A stretch of 64,000 nt of DNA. Source: Aquitalea palustris. GTDB taxonomy: Bacteria; Pseudomonadota; Gammaproteobacteria; Burkholderiales; Chromobacteriaceae. Positions within the stretch are counted from its first letter, which is position 1, and every line of letters starts with the position of its first letter. The notes below the pieces were generated by a model. The model saw only the letters and a list, made by a program, of their open reading frames with translations, was not told the DNA's origin and ran no database searches. Position numbers and translations under genes: made by a program. The DNA lies in assembly GCF_003693445.1 (NCBI RefSeq), contig NZ_RFAR01000057.1, positions 1 to 64,000 of the forward strand, given 5' to 3'. Below, piece after piece: positions 11,524 to 20,733 of this stretch.

Positions 11524-13308
11524 ATGACAACACAGAATCCGATTGAGGTTGCACGCGAAACGCTCAAGCAGCTGAGCATGCGCAAATTGCTGCCAACACC
11601 GGAAAATTTCGAGCGCGTCTACCACGAGCTCACACAAACCCCTATCGAGCGCGACAACAAGCTGGGCACCCAGTTGCTGCGGGCATTGGAAACCATTCCA
11701 GCCGAAACCCCGCAAAGCAAAACGTCGCTGCTGCGCATCAAACAAGCCACCGACGAGTCGCGCTGGGAACAACTACCGCAGCTGGCCATTGATTTTCTGC
11801 GACTGGCGCTGACCGAAAGCAATCTGACCCAGACCTGGGGCAGCCTGATACAAAGCCTGATCCGCAGCTGGGACCTGCGCCTGCCCGACCTGCCGCAGCA
11901 CCACAAGCAGGCCGCACTGGAGCGGGTGCTGATCAACTACGGCAATCAGCCGGAAGAGCTCAATACCAAACTGTCGGCCCTGGTCAGAAACTGGAGCGCC
12001 CCGGCCAGCCAGCGCGAAGCGCTAACCATGCCGGATGATCCTGCCAGCACCAGCAGTGATATTCCCGCCGTTGCCGGCCAGGACAATAACAGCTGGCCGC
12101 TATGGCAACGCACGCTGGCCTTTGCCCTCAAGCACGGCCTGGAGCCACGCCTGATCAGCATGCCGGACATGGTGGAGTCGCTGGAAGCGCTGATCCGCGA
12201 GCTGGATCAGGTCTGCGACGATGACAGCCTCAACGTCTACATGCCCAAGCTGCGCGGCTTCATGATCAAGCTGGAACTGCAGACCCAGCAGGAAGGCCGC
12301 CTGGTTTCCGGGCTGACCAATCTGCTGCGCCTGTTGCTGGACAATGTGGCCGAGATCAACCGCTCGGATGATTATCTGGTCGGCCAGGTTCATTCGCTGC
12401 AGGAAGTGCTTTCGCACCAGCCGCTGTCGATGCAGCAGGTGTACCAGCTGGAAACCAGCCTGAAGGAAGTCATCCGCAAGCAGGGCATGCTGAAAAGCAC
12501 TCTGGACGAAGCCACCAGCTCCTTGCGCACCCTGCTGGACCGCTTCATCTCGCGCCTGGCGCTGATGACCGACACCACCGACGACTTCCACAGCAAGATC
12601 AGCAAACATAGCGAAAAGCTCAAGCAAACCAGCAATGTCGAAGAGCTGAGCGGCATCATCGGTTCGCTGATGGAAGACACCTCGCTGATGCAGCTGGACC
12701 TGACCCGTTCGCGCGACGAACTCTTGTCCGCCCGCGAACAGGTAGAAGCCGCCGAACAACGTATCAACGAGCTGGAAAACGCGCTGGAAGCCGCCAGCGC
12801 CAAGGTAAAGGAAGACCAGCTGACCGGTGCCTACAACCGCCGCGGCCTGGCCGAACATTTCCAGCGCGAGATCAGCCGTGCCGAGCGCACCAGCAGCGAC
12901 CTGAGCGTCGCCTTGATCGACGTCGACAATTTCAAGCAGCTTAACGACCGCTATGGCCACCTGACTGGCGATGACGCGCTGAAGTATCTGGTGGATGTGA
13001 TCAAGCACAATCTGCGTCCGGCCGACATCGTCGCCCGCTTTGGCGGTGAAGAATTTGTCCTGCTGATGCCGGACACCCCGGTAGATGAAGCCATCGACAC
13101 CGTGCAGCGACTGCAACGCGAGCTGACCCGTACCTTCTTCATGGCCAATAACGACCGGCTGGTCATCACCTTCAGTGCCGGCGTGGCCAAATGGCATCTG
13201 GGCGAGCAGGACATCGAAGTGATCGAACGTGCGGACCAAGCCATGTATCAGGCCAAGATCAGCGGCAAGAACCGCGTCATTTCAGCCGAGCCAGACCGCA
13301 TCATCTGA
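11524..13308 (+). CDS. Diguanylate cyclase (GGDEF), soluble
   Basis: About 594 residues from the ATG at 11524. A further ATG at 11491 is in frame but lacks a better ribosome site, and the family usually starts with TxNPxEVARETLKQL. There is no signal peptide or membrane helix. The N-terminal 400 residues are helical and end in a coiled coil. The C-terminal GGDEF domain has RFGGEEF (active A-site) and RPAD five residues upstream, a complete RxxD inhibitory I-site. It should make c-di-GMP from two GTP under product inhibition. It sits alone between ftsB and a terminator. Confidence 0.88.
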   Translation: MTTQNPIEVARETLKQLSMRKLLPTPENFERVYHELTQTPIERDNKLGTQLLRALETIPAETPQSKTSLLRIKQATDESRWEQLPQLAIDFLRLALTESNLTQTWGSLIQSLIRSWDLRLPDLPQHHKQAALERVLINYGNQPEELNTKLSALVRNWSAPASQREALTMPDDPASTSSDIPAVAGQDNNSWPLWQRTLAFALKHGLEPRLISMPDMVESLEALIRELDQVCDDDSLNVYMPKLRGFMIKLELQTQQEGRLVSGLTNLLRLLLDNVAEINRSDDYLVGQVHSLQEVLSHQPLSMQQVYQLETSLKEVIRKQGMLKSTLDEATSSLRTLLDRFISRLALMTDTTDDFHSKISKHSEKLKQTSNVEELSGIIGSLMEDTSLMQLDLTRSRDELLSAREQVEAAEQRINELENALEAASAKVKEDQLTGAYNRRGLAEHFQREISRAERTSSDLSVALIDVDNFKQLNDRYGHLTGDDALKYLVDVIKHNLRPADIVARFGGEEFVLLMPDTPVDEAIDTVQRLQRELTRTFFMANNDRLVITFSAGVAKWHLGEQDIEVIERADQAMYQAKISGKNRVISAEPDRII

Positions 13309-13330
13309 GTCACGCAGTCAACACACAAAA

Positions 13331-13356
13331 AAACCGGGGGGCTACCCCGGTTTTTT
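13331..13356. terminator. Bidirectional terminator
   Basis: Stem AAACCGGGG / CCCCGGTTT with a 5 base loop, A-run on the left and six T on the right. It can serve the GGDEF gene on plus and rnfH on minus. Confidence 0.85.
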
Positions 13357-13667
13357 CATTCTGCGCTGCTGCCCTTGCTCATGCCCTTGCCGGCCTCGGC
13401 CCGCTGCCGCCGTACCGCCTTGGGGTCAGCCTGCAAGGGGCGGTAGATCTCCACCCGGTCCCCCTCGCGCAGCACCGTATCCGGCTTGATGGCCTTGCTG
13501 AAAATACCCAGTTTGAGCGCCGCCGCATCGATGATGGGAAACTGCGCCAGAATGCCAGATTCCCGCACCGCCTGCTCCGCCGTCGTCCCCAACGCCACCT
13601 GCATCGCCATGATGCGCTGCCGTTGCGGCAAGGCACAGGCGACCTCTACCCGAATCTGCTCAGTCAT
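13356..13667 (-). CDS. rnfH: RnfH family protein
   Basis: 103 residues from the ATG at 13667 (MTEQIRVEVACALP). It is a beta-grasp, ubiquitin-like small protein; REGDRVEIYRPLQADPKAVR is the characteristic RnfH/UPF0125 end. Its function is unclear in spite of the name. The start overlaps the stop of the ratA-like gene by 8 bases, and the ratA-rnfH pairing is widely conserved. Confidence 0.9.
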   Translation of the reverse strand: MTEQIRVEVACALPQRQRIMAMQVALGTTAEQAVRESGILAQFPIIDAAALKLGIFSKAIKPDTVLREGDRVEIYRPLQADPKAVRRQRAEAGKGMSKGSSAE

Positions 13668-14097
13668 CGCCATAGACCTTGTCGGCATGCTTGATAAAGG
13701 CATCCACCAGCGTGCCGGAAATATGGCCGAACACCGGTCCGATTACCTTTTCCAGCAGCTTGCTGGAAAACTCGTAGCGCAAGGTGAACTCCACCTTGCA
13801 GCCGAAATCACCCAGCGGGGTAAATTGCCACAGGCCCTGCAAGTGCTGAAAGGGCCCCTCTACCAGCTCCATCAGGATGCTCTCGCCATCACGCAAGGTA
13901 TTGCGGGTGGTGAAATGCTGGCGAATCTTCAGGTAATCAATATGCAGGCTGGCCACCTGCTGATCACCCTCGCGCGCATGCTCTTCCGCCTTGGCGCACC
14001 AGGGCAGGAAACGCGGGTAATTTTCCACCTTGTCGACCAGGGCAAACATCTGCGCCGGGGTATGCGCAACCAGGACTTTCTTTTCTACAACCTGCAT
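13660..14097 (-). CDS. ratA: RatA-like START/SRPBCC (Coq10-type) protein
   Basis: 145 residues from ATG 14097 (MQVVEKKVLVAHTPAQMFALV). The helix-grip START fold is recognisable by VENYPRFLPWCAKAEE and the C-terminal FGHISGTLVDAFIKHADKVYG. Homologues are called RatA (ribosome association toxin in E. coli) or Coq10-like (ubiquinone binding); the sequence alone does not decide. It is divergent from smpB, a standard arrangement. Confidence 0.88.
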   Translation of the reverse strand: MQVVEKKVLVAHTPAQMFALVDKVENYPRFLPWCAKAEEHAREGDQQVASLHIDYLKIRQHFTTRNTLRDGESILMELVEGPFQHLQGLWQFTPLGDFGCKVEFTLRYEFSSKLLEKVIGPVFGHISGTLVDAFIKHADKVYGDD

Positions 14098-14275
14098 GGG
14101 GAAGCCGCACATTGTGCAAAATGATTCAAGCTGGCAAGTTTACCAAAAGCTGCCCCGGCTGTCCGTGCCTGTCCCGCAGCTGATTTCAAGCTGCTGATTT
14201 TCAGGAATTTTGGCCTGGACGCAGCTTCTGGTAGAATGGCGGATTCCCTTTTAAAGCCACGGAAATCTCAGGCTC

Positions 14276-14731
14276 ATGAGCATCATCCAGAACCGCAAAG
14301 CCTTCCATGATTATTTCATCGAGGAAGAACTCGAGGCCGGGCTTGTGCTGGAAGGGTGGGAAGTCAAGGCCATACGCGCCGGACGCGTCCAGCTCAAGGA
14401 AAGCTATATCGACTGGAAAAACGGCGCTTTCTGGCTGATTGGCTGCCACATCACCGCTCTGCAGTCGGCCTCCACCCATGTCAAGCCAGACCCGGTACGC
14501 CCACGCAAGCTCTTGATGTCCCAATCAGAAATGAACCGCTTCATCGGCAAGGTCGAGCGCGCTGGCTACACCATGATGGCGCTGGACCTGCACTACAGCA
14601 AAGGCAATATCAAGGCCCAGGTTGGCCTGGCCAAGGGCAAGAAGCTGCACGACAAGCGCGACACGGAAAAAGACCGTGAATGGCAGCGTGAAAAGCAGCG
14701 TTTCATGAAGAACCAGCGAGGTGGCGAATGA
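14276..14731 (+). CDS. smpB: SsrA-binding protein SmpB
   Basis: 151 residues. It binds tmRNA and delivers it to stalled ribosomes. Seen: [41 protein letters not shown] and the basic C-terminal tail [20 protein letters not shown]. The stop overlaps the start of the next gene (ATGA). The ssrA gene itself is not recognised in this window. Confidence 0.97.
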   Translation: MSIIQNRKAFHDYFIEEELEAGLVLEGWEVKAIRAGRVQLKESYIDWKNGAFWLIGCHITALQSASTHVKPDPVRPRKLLMSQSEMNRFIGKVERAGYTMMALDLHYSKGNIKAQVGLAKGKKLHDKRDTEKDREWQREKQRFMKNQRGGE

Positions 14732-15084
14732 AAAAGAGCGCCGCCCTGCCCATTGCACTGATCTGCCTGGGTTCGGTGTGGTTTCTCAAGAGCACCGCCC
14801 TGCTGCCGAATACCTCCACCCTGCTTTCCCTGCTACTGGCAGCGGCAGGGTGTCTATTATTGATCATCGACGGCTTCAACAAATCCACCCTGGTCAGCAG
14901 CCCGCTGCTGGTCTACGCCGGTGCGGCCATCTACCTGCGCGACAATATGGGCCTGCAATTCAGCCACCTGTTGTCGCTGGGCATGGTGGTGATGGGCTTG
15001 TTGATGCTGCTGGCACGTAGTGACCGCATTCCGGAGCGCAGCCTGCGCTGGCGCTCCATGCTGGAAGACCAGGACAAATCCTGA
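14728..15084 (+). CDS. Small four-helix inner-membrane protein, unknown function
   Basis: 118 residues with about four hydrophobic segments (near 6-24, 30-48, 55-72, 80-98) and a charged tail. It overlaps smpB by 4 bases, so the two are probably co-translated. The pattern resembles small LiaI/LiaF-type membrane domains, but no motif allows a functional call. Confidence 0.75.
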   Translation: MKKSAALPIALICLGSVWFLKSTALLPNTSTLLSLLLAAAGCLLLIIDGFNKSTLVSSPLLVYAGAAIYLRDNMGLQFSHLLSLGMVVMGLLMLLARSDRIPERSLRWRSMLEDQDKS

Positions 15085-15149
15085 TCCGGCGCACCATTTA
15101 CCCATTGAACGACAGGCCCTCGGGCCAACGGAACCTTTCAAGGACAGGC

Positions 15150-16727
15150 ATGGACAAGATCCTCATTCTCGACTTCGGCTCTCAAGTTACCCAGTTGATT
15201 GCCCGCCGCGTACGCGAAGCTCACGTCTACTGTGAGCTTCATTCGTTTGACATGCCGATTGAAGAAATCCGTGCATTCGGCCCCAAGGCCATCATTCTGT
15301 CAGGCGGCCCCAACTCGGTGTACGAATCCGACTACCAAGCCGATCCGGCCCTGTTCGAACTGGGCGTTCCGGTACTGGGCATCTGCTACGGCATGCAGTT
15401 CATGGCGCAAAGCCTGGGCGGCAAGGTGGAAGCCGGTGACAAGCGCGAATTCGGCTACGCCCAGATCCAGGCCCGCCATCACTCCAAGCTGCTGGAGGGC
15501 CTGCAAGACCACATCGACGATGCTGGCAACGGCTTTCTGGATGTATGGATGAGCCACGGCGACAAGGTCACCGCCCTGCCCGCAGGCTTCCATGTCATCG
15601 CCGAAACCCCGTCCTGCCCCATCGCCGCCATGGCCGATGAAGACCGCGGCTACTACGGCGTACAGTTCCACCCGGAAGTGACCCACACCAAGCGCGGCAC
15701 CGAAATGATCCATCGTTTCGTACTGCACGTGGCGGGTGCCATTCCCAGCTGGACCATGCCCAACTACATCGACGAAGCGATCAAGAAAATCCGTGACCAG
15801 GTAGGCGATGAAGAAGTCATCCTCGGCTTGTCCGGCGGCGTGGACAGCTCGGTTGCTGCCGCCCTGATCCATCGCGCCATCGGCCCGCAACTGACCTGCG
15901 TCTTTGTTGACCACGGTCTGCTGCGCCTGAACGAAGGCAAGATGGTGATGGAGATGTTTGCGCAGAACCTGGGCGTGAAAGTCATCCACGTGGATGCCAC
16001 CGAACAGTTCATGGGCAAGCTGGCCGGCGAAACCGACCCGGAAAAGAAACGCAAGATCATTGGCGGCGAATTCGTCGAAGTGTTCCAGGCTCAATCCAAC
16101 AAGCTGACCAATGCCAAGTGGCTGGCCCAGGGCACCATCTACCCGGACGTGATCGAATCGGCCGGAGCCAAAACCAAGAAGGCCCACACCATCAAGAGCC
16201 ACCACAATGTGGGCGGCCTGCCGGAAGACATGAACCTCAAGCTGCTGGAACCGCTGCGCGAGCTGTTCAAGGATGAAGTGCGCCAGTTGGGCGTGGCACT
16301 CGGCCTGCCGCACGACATGGTTTACCGCCACCCCTTCCCGGGCCCGGGCCTGGGCGTGCGTATCCTGGGTGAAGTGAAAATGGAATATGCCGACCTGCTG
16401 CGCCAGGCCGACGCCATCTTCATCGAAGAACTGCGCAATACCGTGGACGAGAAAACCGGCAAGAACTGGTACGACCTCACCAGTCAGGCTTTTGCCGTAT
16501 TCCTGCCGGTGAAATCCGTTGGCGTGATGGGCGATGGCCGCACTTACGACTACGTAGTCGCCCTGCGTGCCGTGGTCACCAGCGACTTCATGACCGCCCA
16601 CTGGGCCGAACTGCCCTACGCACTGCTGGGCCGCGCTTCCAACCGCATCATCAACGAAGTGCGCGGCATCAACCGCGTGGTTTACGATGTGTCGGGTAAA
16701 CCGCCGGCAACGATTGAGTGGGAATGA
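15150..16727 (+). CDS. guaA: GMP synthase (glutamine-hydrolysing)
   Basis: 525 residues from the ATG at 15150, preceded by an AAGGA-type site and equal to the usual GuaA length. The N-terminal amidotransferase has GICYGMQ and [10 protein letters not shown]. The ATP pyrophosphatase domain has the P-loop SGGVDSS. The C-terminal dimerisation domain ends PPATIEWE, the hallmark finish. It converts XMP to GMP. guaB is not adjacent in this window. Confidence 0.98.
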   Translation: MDKILILDFGSQVTQLIARRVREAHVYCELHSFDMPIEEIRAFGPKAIILSGGPNSVYESDYQADPALFELGVPVLGICYGMQFMAQSLGGKVEAGDKREFGYAQIQARHHSKLLEGLQDHIDDAGNGFLDVWMSHGDKVTALPAGFHVIAETPSCPIAAMADEDRGYYGVQFHPEVTHTKRGTEMIHRFVLHVAGAIPSWTMPNYIDEAIKKIRDQVGDEEVILGLSGGVDSSVAAALIHRAIGPQLTCVFVDHGLLRLNEGKMVMEMFAQNLGVKVIHVDATEQFMGKLAGETDPEKKRKIIGGEFVEVFQAQSNKLTNAKWLAQGTIYPDVIESAGAKTKKAHTIKSHHNVGGLPEDMNLKLLEPLRELFKDEVRQLGVALGLPHDMVYRHPFPGPGLGVRILGEVKMEYADLLRQADAIFIEELRNTVDEKTGKNWYDLTSQAFAVFLPVKSVGVMGDGRTYDYVVALRAVVTSDFMTAHWAELPYALLGRASNRIINEVRGINRVVYDVSGKPPATIEWE

Positions 16728-16760
16728 TCCTGCCAGCCATCTGATTTAGTGGAACAAGCA

Positions 16761-16804
16761 ATGCCCTTGATGATTTGAAAAACAATCATCAAGGGCATTT
16801 TTCA
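16761..16804 (+). terminator. guaA terminator
   Basis: A perfect 15 bp stem (16761-16775 with 16784-16798) around an 8 base loop, followed by five T. One of the strongest hairpins in the window. Confidence 0.9.
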
Positions 16805-16842
16805 TGACCGCACGCCTTCGACTGGCTGTACCCGGATCGGGC

Positions 16843-17793
16843 TCAAGAATGCATGGGCTTTTCCCAGGCTCCCCGGGTGTCCACTCCTGCTTGTACAGCC
16901 AAGCTTTCCAAGGTTTTGATTTCCTCGGGCGAAAGCTGCAGCGTAGTGGCAGCGGCGGCATCTTCCACATGCTTCAGCTTGGTGACGCCGATGATGGGCA
17001 GCGTGCCTTTGGCAATGGCCCAGGCAATAGCGACCTGAGCCACCGAAGCACTCTTGCCTGAGCCGATATCTCGCATCGCATCAGTCAGTGCCTCCAGTTG
17101 CGGTAACACGCTGTTGTAGCTGGCAGCCCGGCTACTACCTTCCGGCAGCGGATGGCTAGCGTTGTATTTGCCAGAGAGCGCACCTTGCTCCAACACCAGG
17201 TAGGAGAAAAATGTGATGTCATTTTCGCGGCAATAGTCGAGGATGCCGGCGTCTTCAGAGGAGCGGTACAACAGGCTGTAGTGGTTCTGTACTGCCGAGA
17301 GCGCAAAGCCGGCCTGCTTCAGGGTACTGTCCACCAATTTGATTTCCGCCAGATTGTGATTGGACACGCCAACACGCCGGATCCGTCCGCTTTGCAACAA
17401 GGGGATCAGGTGCCGCGTCCATTCATTGAGCAGGGTCGGGTTGTGAATCCAGTACAGGTCGATGATCTCGCTACCCAGACGTTGGCAGCTCTGTTCAAAC
17501 ATGGCGGCCACCGGATTGTCGGCCTCCGGGCTGGCGAGTTGTGGCGTGAATTTGGTAGAGAGCTGCAGGGTCTTGCCCGACACGGTTTTCGCCAATGTGC
17601 CCAGGATGGTTTCCGATGAGCCCATGCCATAGACGGCGGCGGTATCCCACAGGGTCAGGCCCTTTTGCATGGCGAGGTCGAATACCGGGCGCAGGCTGTC
17701 GGCATCGAGATGGTTACCGAATACCTGGTCGCCACCGGCAAAGCCGCTGCCCCACGACCAGGTTCCAAGAGCAATGGGAGGGAGTGTTTTCAT
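16843..17793 (-). CDS. Aldo/keto reductase
   Basis: 316-residue NADPH-type aldo-keto reductase barrel: LWDTAAVYGMGSSE holds the catalytic Asp and Tyr, LSTKFTP the Lys, and DLYWIHNP the His. The C-terminal cofactor region TLPIIGVTKLKHVEDA is intact. The physiological carbonyl substrate is unknown. It is the last gene of a five-gene same-strand set (16843-20560) of redox and hydrolase genes. Confidence 0.9.
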   Translation of the reverse strand: MKTLPPIALGTWSWGSGFAGGDQVFGNHLDADSLRPVFDLAMQKGLTLWDTAAVYGMGSSETILGTLAKTVSGKTLQLSTKFTPQLASPEADNPVAAMFEQSCQRLGSEIIDLYWIHNPTLLNEWTRHLIPLLQSGRIRRVGVSNHNLAEIKLVDSTLKQAGFALSAVQNHYSLLYRSSEDAGILDYCRENDITFFSYLVLEQGALSGKYNASHPLPEGSSRAASYNSVLPQLEALTDAMRDIGSGKSASVAQVAIAWAIAKGTLPIIGVTKLKHVEDAAAATTLQLSPEEIKTLESLAVQAGVDTRGAWEKPMHS

Positions 17794-17826
17794 AGTGTCA
17801 CCTTGCGTAAAGAGAAGCTTGCTTGC

Positions 17827-18840
17827 TCAAGCCAGATGGGTCTTGAAGAAGGCCGCGATCTGGTCGAAGGGGATTTTGTCCCTGCGGTCGTAAAGATCCA
17901 CATGGCCGGCATCAGGCACGATCAGCAGTTGCTTGGGCTGTTCGGCCTGCTGGTAGAGGTCTTCCGAGTAGTAGCGCGAGTGGGCGTTGGCCCCGGCGAT
18001 CAGCAGCACCGGCCGCGGCGAGATCATCGCCACCTGGGCCGCCATCGGGAAGGCGAAGAAGGCCAGCGGGGTGGTGGCGGTCCAGGCGGTGGTGGAGTTG
18101 ATCGAGCGCGGATGAAAGCCGCGTGGCGTGCGGTAGTAGTCGAAGAAGGCAGCCAGCACCGGGTGGACGTCGGCGGGCAGGGTTTCGGGCAGCAGGCGCT
18201 CGCTCTGGATCATCTGGCCCTGGGCATCGAACGGAATCTCATGCAGGCCGAGGGCGGGGCTGCCGTGGGCGGCGTCGATCCAGCGCTGTCGGCTCAGTAC
18301 ATCCACGATGGCATGGCGCTGCGCCGGGGTGTAGCTGTCGCGATAGCCACGGCTGATGCTGCGCGACATGTCGTACATCGAGGCAGTGGCCACCGCCTTG
18401 ATGCGCGCATCACTGCTGGCGGCGGTAAGCGCCATGCCGCTGAGACCACAGATGGCCATGGCGCCGATGCGCTCGCGGTCCACTTGCGGCAGCAAGCCCA
18501 GGCAATCGACGGCGGCACTGAAGTCTTCGCTGTGGATGTCGGGCGAGGCCACGTTGCGCACCTCGCCACCACTTTCGCCGGTAAAGGAAGAGTCAAAAGC
18601 CAGGGTGACAAAGCCGCGTGCCGCCAGGGTTTGCGCGTACAGGCCGGAGGACTGTTCCTTGACCGCGCCAAACGGCCCGGCAAGCACCAGGCCGGGGAGC
18701 GTCTGGCCCGCGGCCAGCGCCTTGGGCTGGTACAGGTCGCCCACCACGCGGATGCCGTAGCGGTTGTGAAACTGCAGCTTGCGGTGGCTGACCTGTTCAT
18801 CCGGCGGGAACACCTTGTCCCATGGTGCACTGTCTTGCAT
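17827..18840 (-). CDS. Alpha/beta hydrolase (dienelactone hydrolase/YcjY-like)
   Basis: 337 residues from the ATG at 18840. Nucleophile elbow GAMAICGLSGMAL (about residues 118-130) has Gly in the central position before Ser-type residues, as in the YcjY/DUF1100-like group. LLIAGANAHSRYYSE and AGHVDLYD supply the Asp and His end. It is likely an esterase- or lactonase-type enzyme with unknown substrate, part of the LysR-linked accessory set. Confidence 0.78.
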   Translation of the reverse strand: MQDSAPWDKVFPPDEQVSHRKLQFHNRYGIRVVGDLYQPKALAAGQTLPGLVLAGPFGAVKEQSSGLYAQTLAARGFVTLAFDSSFTGESGGEVRNVASPDIHSEDFSAAVDCLGLLPQVDRERIGAMAICGLSGMALTAASSDARIKAVATASMYDMSRSISRGYRDSYTPAQRHAIVDVLSRQRWIDAAHGSPALGLHEIPFDAQGQMIQSERLLPETLPADVHPVLAAFFDYYRTPRGFHPRSINSTTAWTATTPLAFFAFPMAAQVAMISPRPVLLIAGANAHSRYYSEDLYQQAEQPKQLLIVPDAGHVDLYDRRDKIPFDQIAAFFKTHLA

Positions 18841-18902
18841 GTGGTTCACTTTGCAAAATGGAGAGGAGGCGGCACTGCCGACCGGAGTCGGCACACAGCC
18901 AT

Positions 18903-19598
18903 TCAGGCCAACAGCGCATCACGCAAGACGCAGCCTAGATGTGCGGCGGATTGCGGGTTTTGGCCGGTAATGAGGCGGCCGTCGACCACCACGTTGTCAC
19001 TCCAGTTGGGCATGGCCTGATGCAAGGCACCGCGCTCAACCAGGGTGCTGGCCAACAGGAAGGGAACCACATGGGTCGATTGCACCTCTTCTTCTTCCGC
19101 GTCGGTGAAGGCGGCCAGGCGTTTGCCCTCGACCAGCAGACGGCCATCGGCCCGCCGGGCGTTGACCAGGGCCGCAGGGCCATGGCACACCGCCGACACG
19201 ATGCCGCCGGCAGCATCAATCTCCCGGATCAGGTGCTGTGCCGCCAGGCTGTCCGGAAAATCCCACATGGTGCCGTGGCCACCGGCAAAGAAGATGGCGC
19301 TGTAGCGGGCGGGGTCCAGCGCGTCCAGGCGCTGGGTATTTTGGATCGCGTGGCGAAAGGCGGCATCGGCCTCATAACGGGCGATAACGGGGTCGCTCAT
19401 GTCTTCCATGCCATCGGTCGGGGCGGCGCCGCCTTGCGGTGAGGCAAACTCGACTGCGATGCCCGCATCCTGGAGTTTCTCCAGCGGATGGGTTACTTCT
19501 GCCAGGTTGAACCCGGTGGGAATGCCGGTGTCCCCCTTGACGTTGACGCTGGTAACGACAAACAGCACGGGCTTGATGTCAGTGGCGGTCTGGATCAT
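18903..19598 (-). CDS. DJ-1/PfpI superfamily, type 1 glutamine amidotransferase-like protein
   Basis: 231 residues from ATG 19598. The nucleophile elbow is SAVCHGPAALV (Cys) with a Glu/His environment like Hsp31/HchA-type chaperone-glyoxalases; AGGHGTMWDFPD is the usual partner motif. These proteins detoxify methylglyoxal or act as stress chaperones; which applies is inferred, not shown. Confidence 0.85.
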   Translation of the reverse strand: MIQTATDIKPVLFVVTSVNVKGDTGIPTGFNLAEVTHPLEKLQDAGIAVEFASPQGGAAPTDGMEDMSDPVIARYEADAAFRHAIQNTQRLDALDPARYSAIFFAGGHGTMWDFPDSLAAQHLIREIDAAGGIVSAVCHGPAALVNARRADGRLLVEGKRLAAFTDAEEEEVQSTHVVPFLLASTLVERGALHQAMPNWSDNVVVDGRLITGQNPQSAAHLGCVLRDALLA

Positions 19599-19668
19599 GT
19601 GGGTTTCTCTTGCAATGTTAAATGGCACAAGCGGGCTGAGCATTTGTGGCGCGGCCCGGACGGGGTCA

Positions 19669-19962
19669 TCAGGCCTTGGCGAACAGCAGTTCCCAGTTGA
19701 CCATCGGCCCCAGCGGGATGATGTCCCAGCCGATCAGATCAGCCTGGGCCAGCGGAAAGGTCATCAGCGTGGCCCGTGCAGCCTCGACCGAATCCGCTTC
19801 GGCCAGGATGGCGACGCCAGGACGGTCCTGACGGAAATAGATGTCGCGAATGAAGCCGGACTTGTACAGATCCCAGCCGTGGCGCACTTCATCAAGCATG
19901 TGCGGGCCGTATTGCTCCAGGGTGGCAGTGGGGCTTGGGATATCGAGGCAAAGCAGTTTCAT
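19669..19962 (-). CDS. Small dimeric alpha/beta-barrel protein (YciI/muconolactone isomerase-like)
   Basis: 97 residues with the ferredoxin-like dimeric alpha/beta-barrel pattern: beta strand MKLLCLDI, a long helix, IRDIYFRQDRPGVAILAEA, and a PLAQADLIGWDIIPL end as in muconolactone delta-isomerase-like proteins. It probably acts on a small ring compound or as an accessory to the neighbouring oxidoreductase. The enzyme function is not assignable from sequence alone. Confidence 0.7.
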   Translation of the reverse strand: MKLLCLDIPSPTATLEQYGPHMLDEVRHGWDLYKSGFIRDIYFRQDRPGVAILAEADSVEAARATLMTFPLAQADLIGWDIIPLGPMVNWELLFAKA

Positions 19963-20005
19963 GGGGAGACTCCGGTCGGTTTCACAAAATGGGAGAGCCA
20001 GGGGC

Positions 20006-20560
20006 TCAGGCAGTGGCCACTGTGGCGGCGGTCTGCGGTGCGCTCAGGCAGGCCAGCAGCGCCTGCTGGAAGTGGGCCAGCTTGTCGCCGCTGGCTCCCA
20101 TGGCTTCGTAGAAAGCCAGCGGTTCGGCATAGGACATGCCCACGTACAGGGCGCTGGCCTTCATCGGCGTCAATACCTCCTGCACGGTGCTCTGGATCAG
20201 GCCGGCCGCCGAGTAGGTGTGGGCCGTGGCACCGGCTGACACCACCACCTGCATCTGCTTGCCGCGCAGTGCATGGCCCTCGGGGCCAAAGGCCCAGCCA
20301 TAGCTCCAGACCTGGTTGAGATAGGCCTTGAGCATCGGTGTCAGGTTGAACCAGTGGATGGGAAACAAGTACACCACACGCTCTACCCCCTCATGCGCCT
20401 GCTGTTCGGCGGCGACATCAAAGGCCGTGGTGTCATGGCCATACAGGGTTTCCAGATTGCGTACCGTCACATTCGGCAGGCTGGCGGCTGTTTGTTGCAG
20501 GGCCTGGATGACCTGCGATTGTTCGGGATAGGGATGAGAGACGATCAACAATGTTTTCAT
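20006..20560 (-). CDS. NAD(P)H-dependent FMN oxidoreductase (MdaB/KefF type)
   Basis: 184-residue flavodoxin-like-fold quinone reductase: KTLLIVSHPYPEQSQVIQAL at the N-terminus binds FMN phosphate. YLFPIHWFNLTPMLKAYLNQVW and the GKQMQVVVSAGA segments are typical of the NQO/MdaB family. It is the first gene of the set read away from the divergent LysR regulator and therefore the likely direct regulatory target. Confidence 0.87.
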   Translation of the reverse strand: MKTLLIVSHPYPEQSQVIQALQQTAASLPNVTVRNLETLYGHDTTAFDVAAEQQAHEGVERVVYLFPIHWFNLTPMLKAYLNQVWSYGWAFGPEGHALRGKQMQVVVSAGATAHTYSAAGLIQSTVQEVLTPMKASALYVGMSYAEPLAFYEAMGASGDKLAHFQQALLACLSAPQTAATVATA

Positions 20561-20697
20561 GGCATGTCCGCTGAGCTAGAGGATTCTGGTTGGCAGCAGC
20601 AGCAAAGGGTGCGCTGGTCTGGGGTGAATTCTGAACAGCTTCACTCTTGAACAGAATGGGCTATTGGGTTTAGGATTTGGCAACTTGAAGTTGTCAA

Positions 20698-20715
20698 TCC
20701 GGACAATGGTCCGGA
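20698..20715. promoter_or_regulatory. Perfect inverted repeat upstream of the LysR gene
   Basis: TCCGGAC-AATG-GTCCGGA, 7 bp arms and 4 base spacer, ending 18 bases before the LysR ATG. A second odd palindrome, CAACTTGAAGTTG, lies at 20681-20693. Either is a plausible operator in the 173 bp divergent region. The first could also fold over the ribosome site in the mRNA. Confidence 0.5.
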
Positions 20716-20733
20716 GAAAGAGCACCGCTAGTT

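Noticed and set aside
17665-19020. 451-codon open frame on plus opposite the hydrolase and aldo-keto reductase genes
   Set aside because: Shadow of two recognised genes.
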